NCBI GenBank assembly: GCA_946699065.1
Contig: CAMPDV010000117.1
Span: 434,001 to 498,000, forward strand
Length of the DNA: 64,000 nucleotides
Direction: 5' to 3'
Origin: Loxodes magnus
Taxonomy: Eukaryota; Ciliophora; Karyorelictea; Loxodida; Loxodidae
A program made the position numbers and the translations under genes. Under the pieces are notes generated by a model. That model was not told the origin of the DNA, did not search any database, and saw only the letters and a list, made by a program, of their open reading frames with translations. Numbering within the stretch: the first letter of the stretch is position 1; each line of letters begins with the position of its first letter. This document shows, in pieces, positions 14,040 through 26,870 of the stretch.

Positions 14040-17000
14040 TCAGTTTTAATTTGAAGAAGAAAGTGAAGAACTTGATGAAGATTTTTTAGATTTCTATATA
14101 AATAATATGTGAAAGCTTACCTCTGAATTTTCCTTCTCTTCCTCAGAGAATTGATCTGAATATATTTCCTCTGAAATTTTTTCTTCTTGCTCTTCCTCAC
14201 TATTAGAACCTAATATTTCTCTTATTTTAGGTAGTTAATTCTACAACTGCGTAAACTAAGAAATAATATCTTTTAAGATTATAAAATCTTCACCTTATTT
14301 TCTAGTTAGAGATCTGAAAATTACAGTAAATTCTACTTCAGTAAAATCTATGTTCAAATTAATCAAACATTATTAGAACTTTTAGGGATTCATCTTCTAA
14401 TCAAAGGCTTAAAAGAGCTTAAGATTTTTAGATAAGAGTTAATTTAGAATCGAAGTCATGCATCAGAAGAATATTTTATTTCTTTCTTATTCGGTTAACT
14501 CTATTTCATCATCTTCATCTTCATCCTATTATGCTTCTTCTTTTACTTGGTCTTATAAGCAGTAAGCTTGAATAAGTTTCTGTAAAATTATAAAAATTTA
14601 CTTCGTAAGGAGCTTAATAAATATCAGAAGTGCTTGAATAAAATAAAATATCCAAAAAATTTATCTAAAAAGCATTCAAACCAATTTTTCCAGCGATTTC
14701 ATGAAATTTCCCCTTATCAATTATACCTGTTTTGAATTAATCCTCCTTCAAGCATTCATTCATTATAGATTCTTAATTCTATTTCAAAATTTATCTGATT
14801 GTATTGTCTAAGTCAAATTCTTCTCCTTCTGATATTACTTTCCAATCTTAAAGATGATCTAAAGCTTTCTTAATTATAAGTTTAGTTTTTTATTTTTTTT
14901 TGTTATCACATAAAAATGAACTCAATTTATATGCTTCTGCTTAAGAGCTTATTTATAGATTTTTATGAATGCAGTTAATCAGTAATTTCTAAGTTATTTC
15001 TTCTTCATCCTAGATTTTGTTCAAAAGTATATTTATAAAATTTTATTTTTCAAATCTATTCATTTGCATTTAAAGTTGAATCATTTCAAAAATATCCTTC
15101 ACATCTTCAGTTTCATATAGAATCTCTTAAGATTTGTCAGAACTTTATGAAGAATCTATAGTATTTTTATTATTCATTTTTTCCGTTATTGCGGTCTCAA
15201 ATTCTTTGAAAGTGATTCTCTTATCTTTGTCTTTATCAAATTCCTTTATAATTTTCTAAACTTGATTTAAACTCATATGCAAATTCAATTATAGAAGCAC
15301 TTTCTACATCTCAGAATCAGAAATAAATCCATCTTCATTAATATCGAGGCTGTTAAAAATTTCATTTAAAGACACTTAGTTTTCCTCTAAAGCTTAGATA
15401 ACTTCCTAAATTAAATCAAATACATTTTAATCTCCTTAGTCTTATATTTACTAGTCTTAGTCTTCTTCTATATTTATCTAACTTTAGAATTTTTGAAGGA
15501 ATTGCATGAAGTTAACATTTCCTTCATTATTTAGTTCATAAGAATTTATTAGTCCTTCTAATTAACTTAGGGTTAAATTTAAATGCTAGCTTAAAACCTT
15601 TTTAAATTCTTATAATGAAACAAGGCCTAAGTTGCTTTCGTCTAAATTATGGAAAGTTTATTGAAGAGTTAATACTTTTTCTCTGATTTATTATTCAATT
15701 TGCTATAGAGTAAGTGAATCTATCTACTATACTTAAATATCTTCTTCTTATTTTACTTATTCTTAACTCTTACTTTTTTGGGATTTATTGGATTTGTGAT
15801 CTCCACTATGATGACTGGAAGACTTTTCTTACAAATCTTAGTTAGAAGTTTAGCCAAAAAGCTCAATAAATTTTTTATAAGTTAGCATAGATTCAGTTCC
15901 ATAAGTTTCAAGTAACTAATTTATTTCCTTTTAGGAAAATTAAATCTAAGAGTGTTACAATTAATCTTTAAACTCGTTTTCGCTTATATACCCATCTTAG
16001 TTCTAATCAAAAAGCATAAAAGCATATTTTATATTTATTTGTTAGTCACTAATATAGTTTCTTATCCTCTATATAAGTTGACTGGGATCTTAATCTTAGT
16101 AGGCGTTTTCTTCAGTATTTAAGTTATCAAGAAGATATTTGCTAAGATGCTCGAAATTTGTTTAAATTTAAAACTTCTCATTAATGCTTCTTAGTATGCT
16201 TGCTAACAATTAAAGTGAAAAATCATTTAATCCTACTTTTTGCACAATTTATTAGAACTGAGAAGCTTCTACTATATCTGTTTGATTAACATCTAGACTA
16301 AGAATAATCTGATTCCAATTTGATAAGTTTAGCTATATAAATTATTTAAGCTTTTGAATTAATAACTCTTCTGTACATACTATCAAAGGACTTGAAGGTA
16401 TATTTAAAAGCTTTAAGAATTCGATATATGAAATTTCTCCTCTGCTGTTTAAGTTGTAAGTAACTACTAGTTACTAAATTTGGATATCTGATATACTAAT
16501 GTTTCTTTGTAAAATTTCTTTAAAACTTTCATAAGACACAAAGTTGCTCCTATCCCCGTCAAGAGTCTAGAACTATTATTTTAGTGGAGTCTGTAAGTAT
16601 TATACACTATCCTCTATGTTTTGTAAAACTGTTTCAATGCTTATTGGTGTTTCCTCTTTATTATCTTAAACCTATTATATTACATTTTCAGAATTATGCT
16701 ATGACTGAATTTTTTGCTCTGAACTTTTTGAATAATTTACTTCGGATTCATGCAACTCTTAATCTGATTCTTCTTCAATAAATCTTTAAGATGCCTATTT
16801 TGTTTCATTTTCTTTTTCATTTTCTTCCTCAACTTCTCCTTCAAAAGCAATAATTCACATCTTCATATTAAAATTTTAAGGTTGCAATTAATAAAGCTAC
16901 ATCATTAATATTTGTTCACCTTCTTCAGAAATGAAGAATCCCTAATCTTTTAAAGCTTAAATTAGTTCTTACTTATTTACTAAGCTTTATAATTTAAGTG

Positions 17001-18828
17001 TTTATTATCAAAACTCTTTAGCGTTTTAGTTGTTCACTTACATTTTATGCTTAATTTCTTCAATTATTTGCTATTACTTTTGTAAACTTATTTATCTTTC
17101 TTAAATCTAGTTCTATAAATCTTTGATAGTTTGCTACTTTTTGAATACTTCTTATTATAAAACTTGATTTTCTTCTAATTGAGAATCATATGTTTACTTT
17201 ACCTTTTTAAGCTCCTACTCTAAAGTTAATTTTTAAGCTTCTATATTGCTTATTTGCTTCTAATACTTAGAAATAGTATTTTCTAGATCTTTGTTAATAC
17301 TTTAAATTTCACTTTCTTTTAAACTTATCTTTTAATTGAAGTTTTCAATTTCTCGTTCTAGTTCACTTTCTTTTTACTCAAACTGATATTATAAATCTCT
17401 TATTTGATCTTCTTTTTCTTCTATCTATTTATTAGTCATTCCATCTCTTTCACTTTACTATATTAACTTTTGAGCTTTTAACTTTTATATTTCTTATAGT
17501 CCTTCCTCAATTTTTTCTTGAAGTTTGTACTTCTCATCTTCATAATCTTACTATATCTAATCTTGTTTCTGTTTTCTGCTTTTAATTTTAGTTTCCAACT
17601 TTGACTTATCAATTTCAAATTTTTCTTCTTAGTTTTATAGTTTTTCTTTAAGTTCTGCTATTTCTTTTTTCAATTTTTCATTTAAGTTCTCAAAAGACTT
17701 CACTCTTTCTTCATCTTGTTTGTTTTTTTCCTCTAATTAGATTTTCTCTCTTCAGATCTCATTAATCTGTTTTTCCTTTTAATTGCTAATTTCAAATTTT
17801 TCAGTTTTTTCATTTTCTTACTGATTCTTTAAATCTTATAAATACTTCTCTTTTTCTTATAGTTCAATATCTATTCTTTATAAATAGCTACTCTTTTCCT
17901 ATAGTTATTTGTCTAGTTCTATAATCTGCTTATCTTTTTCTGACACCTATTGGATAAAACTTATATGATCATTTTTCAGTTACTGTAATTTCTTTTTAAT
18001 TTTTACGTATTTTTCCTTACTAACATATCCTTCTTTTAAGTTAGTTTATTAATCTTTTTGCTTCACTACTTTTTTCTTAAGAATCTTTTTCTCATCTCGC
18101 ATTTTTTTGATGATGCTATTGAGTTCTATGTTTTCCTTTTTTAAAGAACTTATGCATTGTTGCTAGACTTCAATGGTTTCTAAAAGTTTCTGTTTTTCCT
18201 AAGTTGGTTATTCTTACTTCTGAGGAAATCTTATTTAGTCTTTAAGTAAATGTCTTAGTCTTGTACATTCATTTAAATGAGCCTGCAATTCCTACTCCAT
18301 TTCCTAATATCTGGTATTCTTTATGTTTTTTTTATATTTCTCCACTTCTTCGGTTTTTTCTTTAAGAGCTTGCCTTAATTCACCAAGCTAATGTTTTACT
18401 GATTTTTCAAAATGCAAAGATTTTCGAATTTACTAAGCAGGCAAATACTACTCTTCCTAGACTTATCTCGCAAGCTTTTCAATTAGTTACTCTTATTTTA
18501 ATAATTCCTTCTGGTATATTGACATTTTAGTCTTGCAAACTACATTTTCTTGCTTAACTAGATTATAAGACGTTTTGAGTTAATAGATCTCTTACATTAG
18601 ACTTTCACTATCATGAAACCTTCTTTATTTTGGAGTTTTACTCTCTCGTTTGTAAAATATCTGCTTACTTTATTTCTGCTTTTGTTAGGTCGGTTACTTA
18701 TTAGCCTCTGCAAAGCCTGCTGTTCTGGGTTTAGCTGAATGAGGTCTCTACATTTTCTTTCTTTCTTCTGGCTTTTAATCGACACTTTGCCTAAATATAG
18801 AATTTTCTGATGAAGAATGAGTTTCCAT
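14040..18828 (-). CDS. large coiled-coil protein with C-terminal EF-hand array
   Basis: ATG at 18828, TGA at 14040. A 22-nt intron (14580-14601, GTAAAT..ACAG) is needed for the frame; a second, 27-nt GTAAGC..TATAG intron (14094-14120) is a multiple of three, so both spliced (1,580 aa) and retained (1,589 aa) forms are open. The N-terminal 40 residues are basic and Ser/Pro-rich. Residues about 100-650 are continuous coiled coil. EF-hand-like loops follow in the second half; the best are DQNQDGYISENE (from 941), DINEDGFISDSE (from 1162) and DKDKDKRITFKE (from 1198), with degenerate ones between them. The C-terminus is acidic then poly-Ser. It is likely a calcium-responsive structural protein of the cortex or cilium, by architecture only. 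Three TGA codons are read as Trp (NEIWREK, EFWQQ, MKMWIIA). Confidence 0.88.
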
Positions 18829-20145
18829 TAAAAAATTCTATATCATTGAAGAAACCTTCTATATTATGTAAAATCTACTAGCTTCAATATTAAAACCTTT
18901 ATTTTCTCTTTATCTCTTCACACTAAAACTTTAGCCTCACTTATCTCTAATCCATTAAATGAAGCAAGCGAATTTTCTCTAAATAGAGAGGAATAAGGTT
19001 GCTGATGAAGAAAATTAAAGTTACCTTAGTCCTTAGTATATCTTTTCAATTGAGGATATAAAAATAATCCTAAAGATAGTTTAACTATATTTCTGATTAG
19101 CAAGGAAGATATAGTCTAATATCTACTCTACTAATAAACTAATATCTTATAAAGCAAATCAAAACATTTCTGATTAACTCTCATATATAATACTATACAG
19201 CATAAAGAAAAAGAGTTAATTTCATTAAGTTTTATTAATCATTTCAAGTAACTATATTTATATTTGCATCTATTTATATGCTTAGAATGATAAAATTATC
19301 CAAAGTTTATTATAATAGAGACTAGCATAATATAGCTACTTTACATAATAGACTTTTAAGTTTTCTTTATTCTAAGAAGTAATTGCTATTGTTCATTATT
19401 ACCCTTAAAACTTGCTTCTTTATAGTCATAATCATTCTTGTTCTCTTGCCTTCATTCTCTAGTTAAATTACTCAAGTTTAGTTTAATTTAATTTATTAAA
19501 ATCAAAATTAAAATGTTATAAGTTTAAGCATTATTTATCAATAGCTATTCTACTATAAGTCTATAGAGCAATTAAAATGAAAATTACTAAGCTTAATAAA
19601 TTAAAGGCATAGAGGACTTATAAAGACTGTTAAATAAAAATAGAATAAATCCTTATTATTTTAGTAGTGTATTAAATTAATTAGAATTTTAAATGCCAAT
19701 ACTATTCTTATATTTGCTCCTCTTCTAAACGATAAATTTATTCAAATAAATTCTTGTTTGATCTTAAAGTTTTAAAACAGTAAGTTAGATTAGATAATTT
19801 ACTCCTTGAGGAATCATCAGCTTATAGTTAAGGAATTATTAAATAATTATAATTAAAGGAAATTGATGTATTAAGCTTCTATCTACAGTCTCTTTTGGAA
19901 GATAGTAAAGACTGTTGAGAGAGTTTATTACTTTAGTGTGTATAATTTTCTACTTTTAAAAGATAATACTATGTAAATATATTTGCTTTACTAATAAATT
20001 AAAGCTCTATTTTCACAAGACAAACAACAGTCTTTTAATTAAGCTTAATTGTAACTATTTTTAATTATACCTAATTTAAGAGGTTAATTACTACATCCCT
20101 TTACAAAATTATACCTTCATAATGTTAATATAATTAAACTCCTCA
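18829..20145. other. spacer between divergent genes
   Basis: 1.3 kb of AT-rich sequence upstream of the EF-hand gene and of the small gene at 20146. No conserved ORF, RNA or repeat family recognised. Confidence 0.5.
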
Positions 20146-20592
20146 ATGAATGTATATGATAGCACTTTATTATACCTTAAGATATACTAGCTATAGCAAT
20201 AATAAACTAATAAGTATATAATTCAAATCTATTTACTATTTAAAGAAACAATCCTTCAGCTACTAGGTACAATATATAGGTAGTTGCAAGACTCAGAAGA
20301 TGCGAATATAGTTTTATCTAATAATGCAATCAGATTACTTTAGCAAATAATAAGATATGTAAATGAAAATAATATTAAAGTCAACTATATACAAGTAGAC
20401 AGCTTTAACCTTTTAACTACAAAGTAAGAATCCTAGTTGATTCATAGCTAGTTTAATTCAAATGATTTATTAAAGTTAAAAGATCAATAGTATATATTTA
20501 GTATTTGTAGCATGTAAAATAACAATGATAACTAGAATGGTATTTAATACACTTAAAGAAGATTGAAGGACTATTATTTAAGAGTTTATTGA
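20146..20592 (+). CDS. small hypothetical protein
   Basis: An ATG at 20146 opens a 148-residue frame ending at TGA 20590, without introns. The protein has a hydrophobic N-terminal third, then a mixed region with normal acidic and small residues (GTIYRQLQDSEDANIVLSN, NNIKVNYIQVDSFNLL) that looks like real coding sequence rather than AT-rich noise. I recognise no family. It lies 109 bp upstream of the ALAS start in the same direction. It could also be an exon of a larger gene. Support is compositional only. Confidence 0.5.
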
Positions 20593-20701
20593 ATATTTAA
20601 TTTTTAGAGATAAGGAAAGCTATTAAAGTGTCTAAGCATTTTCTTCAAAATTAAACTTTAATTGATTTAGTAAAAGAGCATACTCATTTTTATTACTATA
20701 A

Positions 20702-22216
20702 ATGGTGACTAGAGCCTCCACTAAAGCTGTTCTAAAGTCTTGCTAAGGGTTATGTCCGTTTTTAAGTAGAGAAGGTATTGATAATGTAGAAAAGCTGCAG
20801 TAAAACGTTTTCAAATGTCCCGTAATGAAAAAACTGAATTTAGAATCTAGTAATTTAGATAAAATTTCAGAAGCTTTAAATGATCCTTCAAATTTCCTTG
20901 ATTTTTCTTACTTGTAAGAATGTCCTCACAAAGAAGAAAGGCCTGGAACAAAAGAATTTACAGCGGCCATTTAAAAGCTTAAAGACGAAGGAAGATATAG
21001 AGTTTTTATTGAAGTTTTGAGACATTAAGGTAATTTTCCAAAAGCTTCTTTCTAATAGAAGACAGAAATAACCCATTGGTGTGCAAATGATTATCTGGGT
21101 ATGGGATAAAATCCAAAATTAATAAAAGCAATACATAGCGCAGTTGATAGCTTTGGTGCTGGTTCTGGAGGAACTAGAAATATAGGAGGAACTACCACAC
21201 TTCACAACTTGCTAGAAAAATCTTTAGCTGATTTGCATGATAAAGAAGCCGCTATATTATGCAACTCTGGCTACGTGGCAAATGAGGCTGCACTAAGCAC
21301 AATACCAGGCTTGTTTCCTCAAGGATTTATGTATTTTTCAGATTCAGAAAATCATGCAAGTATGATTTTGGGAATGAAATATTCAAGATCCATCAAAAAA
21401 AATGACATTAAAGTTTTCCGTCATAACGATGTAGATCACTTAGCTGAATTAATGCAGCAAGCACATGAAGAATTTCCTGAAAAGTAAAAATGCATTGTTT
21501 TTGAAAGTGTTTACTCTATGTCAGGATAAATAGCCAAGATCGAAAGGATATGTGATCTCGCTTAAAAATATAAAGCCTTAACATATATAGATGAAGTTCA
21601 TGCTGTTGGAATGTATGGCCATAAGGGAGGTGGAATCGCTTAAAGAGATGGATTAAGTCACCGAATTGACTTTATCTCAGGAACTCTTGGAAAAGCTTTT
21701 GGTGTTTTTGGTGGATATGTAGCAGGAAAGGCTGTTGCAATAGATTGCGTACGCTCATATGCCCCCGCTTTTATTTTTACTACTAGTCTTCCTCCATCAG
21801 TAATATCAGCTTGTCTTGCAAGTGTAGAACATTTAAAGCAATCAGATTCTGAAAGAATTCAACACTAAAAGCAAGTTGCTTTCATGAAAAAGAAAATAAG
21901 AGAAGCAAAATTACCAATGCTAAAGACTGATTCTCATATAATTCCTTTATTCATTGGAAATCCAGTTAAGACTAAATAAGTATCAGATATGCTACTTCAA
22001 GACCATAATATTTATGTATAACCTATTAATTATCCAACTGTTCCCCGTGGAATGGAGAGACTTAGACTAAGTCCAACTCCTTTACACACTGATTAAATGA
22101 TTTTAGATTTTGTGAATGCAGCTAAATAAGTTTGGGAGAAATTAGATTTGGTAAGAGGTGATGAATGGGAAAAAGTGAGAGCGCAAGTAAGACTTTAAGT
22201 TTAATTTACTTATTGA
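20702..22216 (+). CDS. ALAS: 5-aminolevulinate synthase
   Basis: 504 residues, one exon, ATG 20702 to TGA 22214. It makes 5-aminolevulinate from glycine and succinyl-CoA with PLP, the first step of heme synthesis in the mitochondrial matrix. Clear signatures: [51 protein letters not shown], the PLP-lysine in SGTLGKAFG (Lys331) and [19 protein letters not shown] near the end. The N-terminal extension is basic and Ser/Thr-rich, as for a mitochondrial targeting peptide, and carries three Cys-Pro dipeptides: CPFL at 18, CPVM at 39 and CPHK at 74. Such motifs are the heme regulatory motifs by which animal ALAS import and turnover are inhibited by heme. All Trp codons seen are TGG. Confidence 0.97.
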
Positions 22217-24878
22217 TAATTAAATAGCCTCTTGAATAATTAATCATTGTTCATCACTATATTATGCACTTTAGCATTCTTATTTTACTCTCATATCACA
22301 GTGAAATTTTAAAATAATAAACTGCTTAATAAATTATTGAGTATAATGGCAAGAGCATATTTAAAAATAAAGTAGCTTTCTAGCAAATTATAAAGCATAG
22401 GCTTAATTTATTAGCATTCTTATACTTTTAGTAACTTAACTGCTTATACTTTATATCATTTTCATTTGTTCTTGCTTTAAATATAAAATAAGAACTCTTT
22501 GCATTGTTTTTATCTATCAAATCGTTAAAATAAGTTTTGGACTATAAATTAACAAGGGGACAACTAATTTAAATAGTAGCAATAGTTCAGACTATTCTTT
22601 CCCATCAATGGTATGCAACAGGCATTTAAAAATAAAATTATCAGTTAAATAATTATAACCTTATATAGCCATTTAGTCAATAGACTTAAAGAAGTTTATC
22701 TATCCTTATTATATTTAAATATCGCTTTTAATAAATATGTTTATGTTATTTTAGATTCTAAATTAGGTTATTTCAAAGTTAATTATAGCAAATATTGCTT
22801 ATTTATATCTATTTTGTAAAGCAGAAGCGATCATAAGTAGTTAATAATCTAAGTTTTATTAAATCTTCTAGGAATTATAGGTAATTTAAGAACTGTCAAA
22901 TAATGATAGAAAATACTCGATTATACATGACTCTAGCTGATAATAATATGTAACTAACTTAGGATTAATTAATGTAATTATTGTTATTATTTAATTTTTC
23001 ATCTAGTTTAAGTTAGTAAAAATACAAGCATTTAGCAAAAGCAAACAAGCTCATAGTTTCAACCTAGAAATAGCTTTATAAATAGTAATAAATGAAATCA
23101 ATCGTTGCAATTTTCATCAGTATCCTTGATCTTTAATATTTTCTAAGTTACACTAGAAAACCTAACTTTTTAACTTAAATAGATTTAAGATTTGCAAATA
23201 GTTTTGAAAGATCCCTAATTATAATTTCAATTGAAAGGTATAAAACTATTTATCTCTTACTTGTATATAAATTCTTAGATCTATTAAAGATAAGTATTTA
23301 ATTAATTAAGAATTTAGCTTAACATTAATAAAGATAAGCATACTTTATTCATAAATATAATTTAGGAGCTAATAGAATAACTCTAAAAAAAGTGGCCCTA
23401 ACTATTTATAGTTAAATGAAAATAGATAGATAAATAGATTGCAATAATAGCTAATAATAAATGTCATAGTCACTCAAATATCTCTGTAAGATAATATTTC
23501 TAAATATAATAATTTATTAAATTATATAATCTATTTAATCTATTTCTCTCCTTATTTAATAGTTGTAAAAATTATAACCCTTCTATCTCAATTTTAGACA
23601 CCTTTTATAAAATATTTTTTTAGAGAAATCAAAAGTAAGGAATAGCATAACTTAATATAAGTTGCTACTCTTTATATTATATAAATAAACTTATATCGAA
23701 TAGATATTTTTCATCTCTTTAAAAACAGTATGATAAATAGAAGCTTTTTAAGTATTTTATTGGTGTATTATCTGCTAAGTCATTATTATTTATTTCTTTT
23801 AATTAGACTTAAAAATAGCTATATAATGATCTTAGCATTTCTACTATATTTCATTTTTTATTTTTTTACCTTTTATAAAAATTTAAATTAGCAAATTGGT
23901 AAATCTTCTATACTAAAAACCATCAATAGCAGCAAAGAAATTTCCATCATATGAAAGTTTTCTACTTCATATAAACTAAGAAAGCAAAGCTCTAAACAAA
24001 TACTGATATAATAGCTTTTTAGACAAAGAATAATACATCATCAATAAACTTAAATCCTCATTCAATAAGCATGAACTAAGTATATTTCTTTTGGAAATAT
24101 AGATTGATGTAGCTATACTTATTAATATACAATAATTGATACTAGATTATCTTAAAATAAGTAATTAATTTACATATAGTGATTTATCTAAAAGATATAC
24201 TTTCTATAAATGATTGATTGGGCAGATATATACTTAATTCTAGTAAATTATAAGCATTTATTTAAATATTAATTAATTATTACTCCATAATCCTGTTTCT
24301 TTTAATCAATCTAACTATTTTCATTTAATCTTAGTTATAAATTTAATTTTTCATCAATGTTTAAGCATATATGCTTATAAGTAAGTTAATTTAATATAAG
24401 CTATCTTAATTATAAGTAGCTATTTAGATTGTAATGCAATTACTAATAATCTAGTTGCTGCTTTTATTTGAAATATTTGATAGCTATTAAAATTATTTTG
24501 AATAAGATTAAGAAATCTCTTAACTTATTAGTTTAAGCCATTAGAAAAGAACTCTTTTATTTCTAATTCGTTTAAGAACTATAAACTTTACTTTTACAAA
24601 TTTCTAGAATAATTAAGCAGAATTCCAATATAATGTAGAGGAAGTTAGCATTTAAGATATAAAAGCATTTGCAACACTTAAATGCTAAGTATTAGATATA
24701 GATAGTTTCTCAAGTTCGGATATAATTAATTATATTTCAAATATTAAATAAATGATTTCAACTATCTTATCTGTTAAGCTATATAGCTATATAGCAGAAT
24801 CGTTATTTGAGAAAACAGATATGCTTTCATTTTTAAGCAATAACTTAATATCCCAACTTTTAAAATAATTGTTATTAC
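22217..24878. other. long AT-rich spacer with one copy of a diverged repeat
   Basis: 2.66 kb after the ALAS stop. No conserved protein is visible. Several frames stay open for 80 to 180 codons, but that is expected when TGA is the only stop. One repeat copy lies at 24532-24668 (see repeat entry). Confidence 0.45.
24532..24668. repeat. diverged repeat, copy A
   Basis: Shares ordered blocks with 25893-26034: TTTAAGCCATTAGAA at the left, CTCTTTTA, then TAGAATAATTAA, and TTTAAGATATAA(A/G)AGCATT at the right, with similar spacing (137 versus 142 bp). The two copies flank the truncated LamG gene in the same orientation. They could be remnants of a tandem duplication that included the gene, or two copies of a small spacer element. 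Confidence 0.5.
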
Positions 24879-25674
24879 TCATTTACACCATTTACAAGCC
24901 CTATGAAAAGGAACGCAATCTTCATTATAAATAGGTCCATAACAATTCCCAATGCAATTACTTCTGCAATAATTTTCGCTTTAAACCATTTCTACCAAAT
25001 CAGTTTCATTTAGTAATTGATTGTTGAACCAAATTCTTGTATCATATAATCTTCCATTTAACTCTTAAAAGCCTTTTATTTTAAAATTCTCATCAGCATC
25101 TCATTTCCCTAAAACCAACGTCCAATTTGAACTTATTTATATATCACACTCTAAATCGTCTTAATTTGATAAATCAACACATCATGAAAACAAGTTTTTA
25201 GTAGTGAAGTTAGAAAGGCAAAGTCTTGCATCATATAATTTTAAATCATATATATTGGTTATCTTATTAGCTTTACTGAAAGTAGCGCTTACTAGCATCC
25301 ATCCTTATTTTTATCAAATAATCCTTAGGAAATGCATTAACTTTTGCTTTTATAAAATTTATTCGTAATCCAGTTCCCATATTGTTTTGATCTATCGTAA
25401 CGACGTAGGTATCATTTTCATTATGCAAAGTGAAAAGATATTAAGAATAGTAATCAGGTAAGTTAAGTCTAACGTAAGTCGAAAATGAAAAGTAATCTGC
25501 GTTTTGTGTTTGGGGTGAATAAGGTTAACCTGAAATACTGAAAGATTCTAAAGTATAAGAACTAGCATAAATAGAAAAAAGGTTAGATTGATTAAAAGTG
25601 TAGTTAATTTAGAAGAAGTCTGATTTTTAAGAAAGAGCCTAAAAGAACAAGAAAATAAAATAGTAGAAATTCAT
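24879..25674 (-). CDS. secreted LamG-like protein, apparently truncated
   Basis: ATG at 25674 begins a hydrophobic signal peptide (MNFYYFIFLFFQALS). A 22-nt intron at 25271-25292 (GTAAGC..AAAG) restores the frame and gives 257 residues to TGA 24879. The body reads like two concanavalin/LamG-type strand patterns (NIYDLKLYDARLCLSNF and, later, ELNGRLYDTRIWFNN), followed by a Cys cluster (CRSNCIGNCYGPIYNEDC...CKWCK). This matches the N-terminal layout of the large ciliate Cys-rich membrane proteins, such as the one at 1-1941, but the long Cys-rich repeats and membrane bundle are missing. Either the gene is truncated, or TGA 24879 is Trp and the gene continues; downstream frames stay open, but I see no membrane bundle. 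TGA is Trp in LFSWC and LGKWD. Confidence 0.65.
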
Positions 25675-26870
25675 TTTATTAATTAACTAATTATCATCAT
25701 CAGATTACTAAAAGGGCTTAAAAAATGATTTGTAGTTGTTATAATGAATTTAGCTATATTAGATTGAAGTAATGCAGCTAAAGATAAATGATTATAATAA
25801 TACTTATTAATAACCAAGCCACTACATCTACTTAATAAAATTATAGTCTATTATAAAATATTAAAACTGCTGAAAATCTCAAAGGATATTTATTTAAGCC
25901 ATTAGAATTAAAACACCTCTTTTACTCTTCAATTATTTAAATATAACTTACTTTAATTATATAACTCGATAGAATAATTAACTATAAGAGCTAGATAATA
26001 CCAAGTAGACTAATATTTAAGATATAAGAGCATTCAATGCATTTAATAATGCAGTAATTAAATTTGTATCTATATACTCTATTAAGGAAAAGGATAATTT
26101 TGCTTAAGTTTAACTTATATATCAAGGCAAATGATCTTAACTTGCTTGATTAAATTTATATTAAAAGAACGACAAATAGTATAGCTATTAACTTGATAAT
26201 CTAGCTTAGTTATATAATAAGCTATTAGTTGTATTTTAATAAACTTAAATGTTTCTATTTGGCTAACTTATTTAATATTAAGTACTTCATTTATTATTTT
26301 AGATATCTACTAACTTAAAGAGAGCATCTTTTTGGTATATTATAATGAATATTAGGTATTATGGTAATATATAACATTTCTATATACCTCTTGATAAAGG
26401 GAAATGATTTTGTAATAAAGGATAATAAATATCAAATTAAAAAGGAATTAGTTCTAAAAGCTTATAAATTAGCCGTTTAAGTATTCTTCTTACAGAAAAG
26501 CAATTATTACTATAAGAATAAATTTAAATTTAGTTTAGTTATCTAAAGAGTCTAATTTTTAGCTAATAAGCTTAAAATAATCCTAGCTAACTATATAATT
26601 TTGAAGGAAAAACTAAGAGTAAAGTATTACTGTCTCAAATATAATGAAAATTTTAAATCGCTGCTGATACAATTAAAGCTAGAATCCGCAAAATTAATTT
26701 GATTTATTAGGGTCAAAAACTTGAAGTATTAATGCATAGAAAATTATTAAAAAGTGGAATTAAAGAGTAATATGAATAAATAATAGACAAAGATTGAAAT
26801 GAAATACAGATAATTTGCACTTAAATCAGCTTAAGTAATGGTAGATTTATTTAACTTTATAGTTTTAAGT
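25675..26870. other. spacer with repeat copy B
   Basis: 1.2 kb of AT-rich DNA between the LamG-like gene start and the COQ8 stop. It contains the repeat copy at 25893-26034 and nothing else recognised. Confidence 0.5.
25893..26034. repeat. diverged repeat, copy B
   Basis: Partner of 24532-24668 in direct orientation; see copy A for the shared blocks. The copies are about 1.36 kb apart and clearly diverged, with only the left and right ends near identical. Confidence 0.5.

Noticed and set aside
22500-24870. Frames of 80 to 180 codons without TGA in spacers, for example downstream of ALAS and after TGA 24879
   Set aside because: With TGA as the only stop and about 75-80 percent A/T, such lengths are expected by chance; composition is Ile/Leu/Lys/Asn-heavy with few Gly, Asp or Val.
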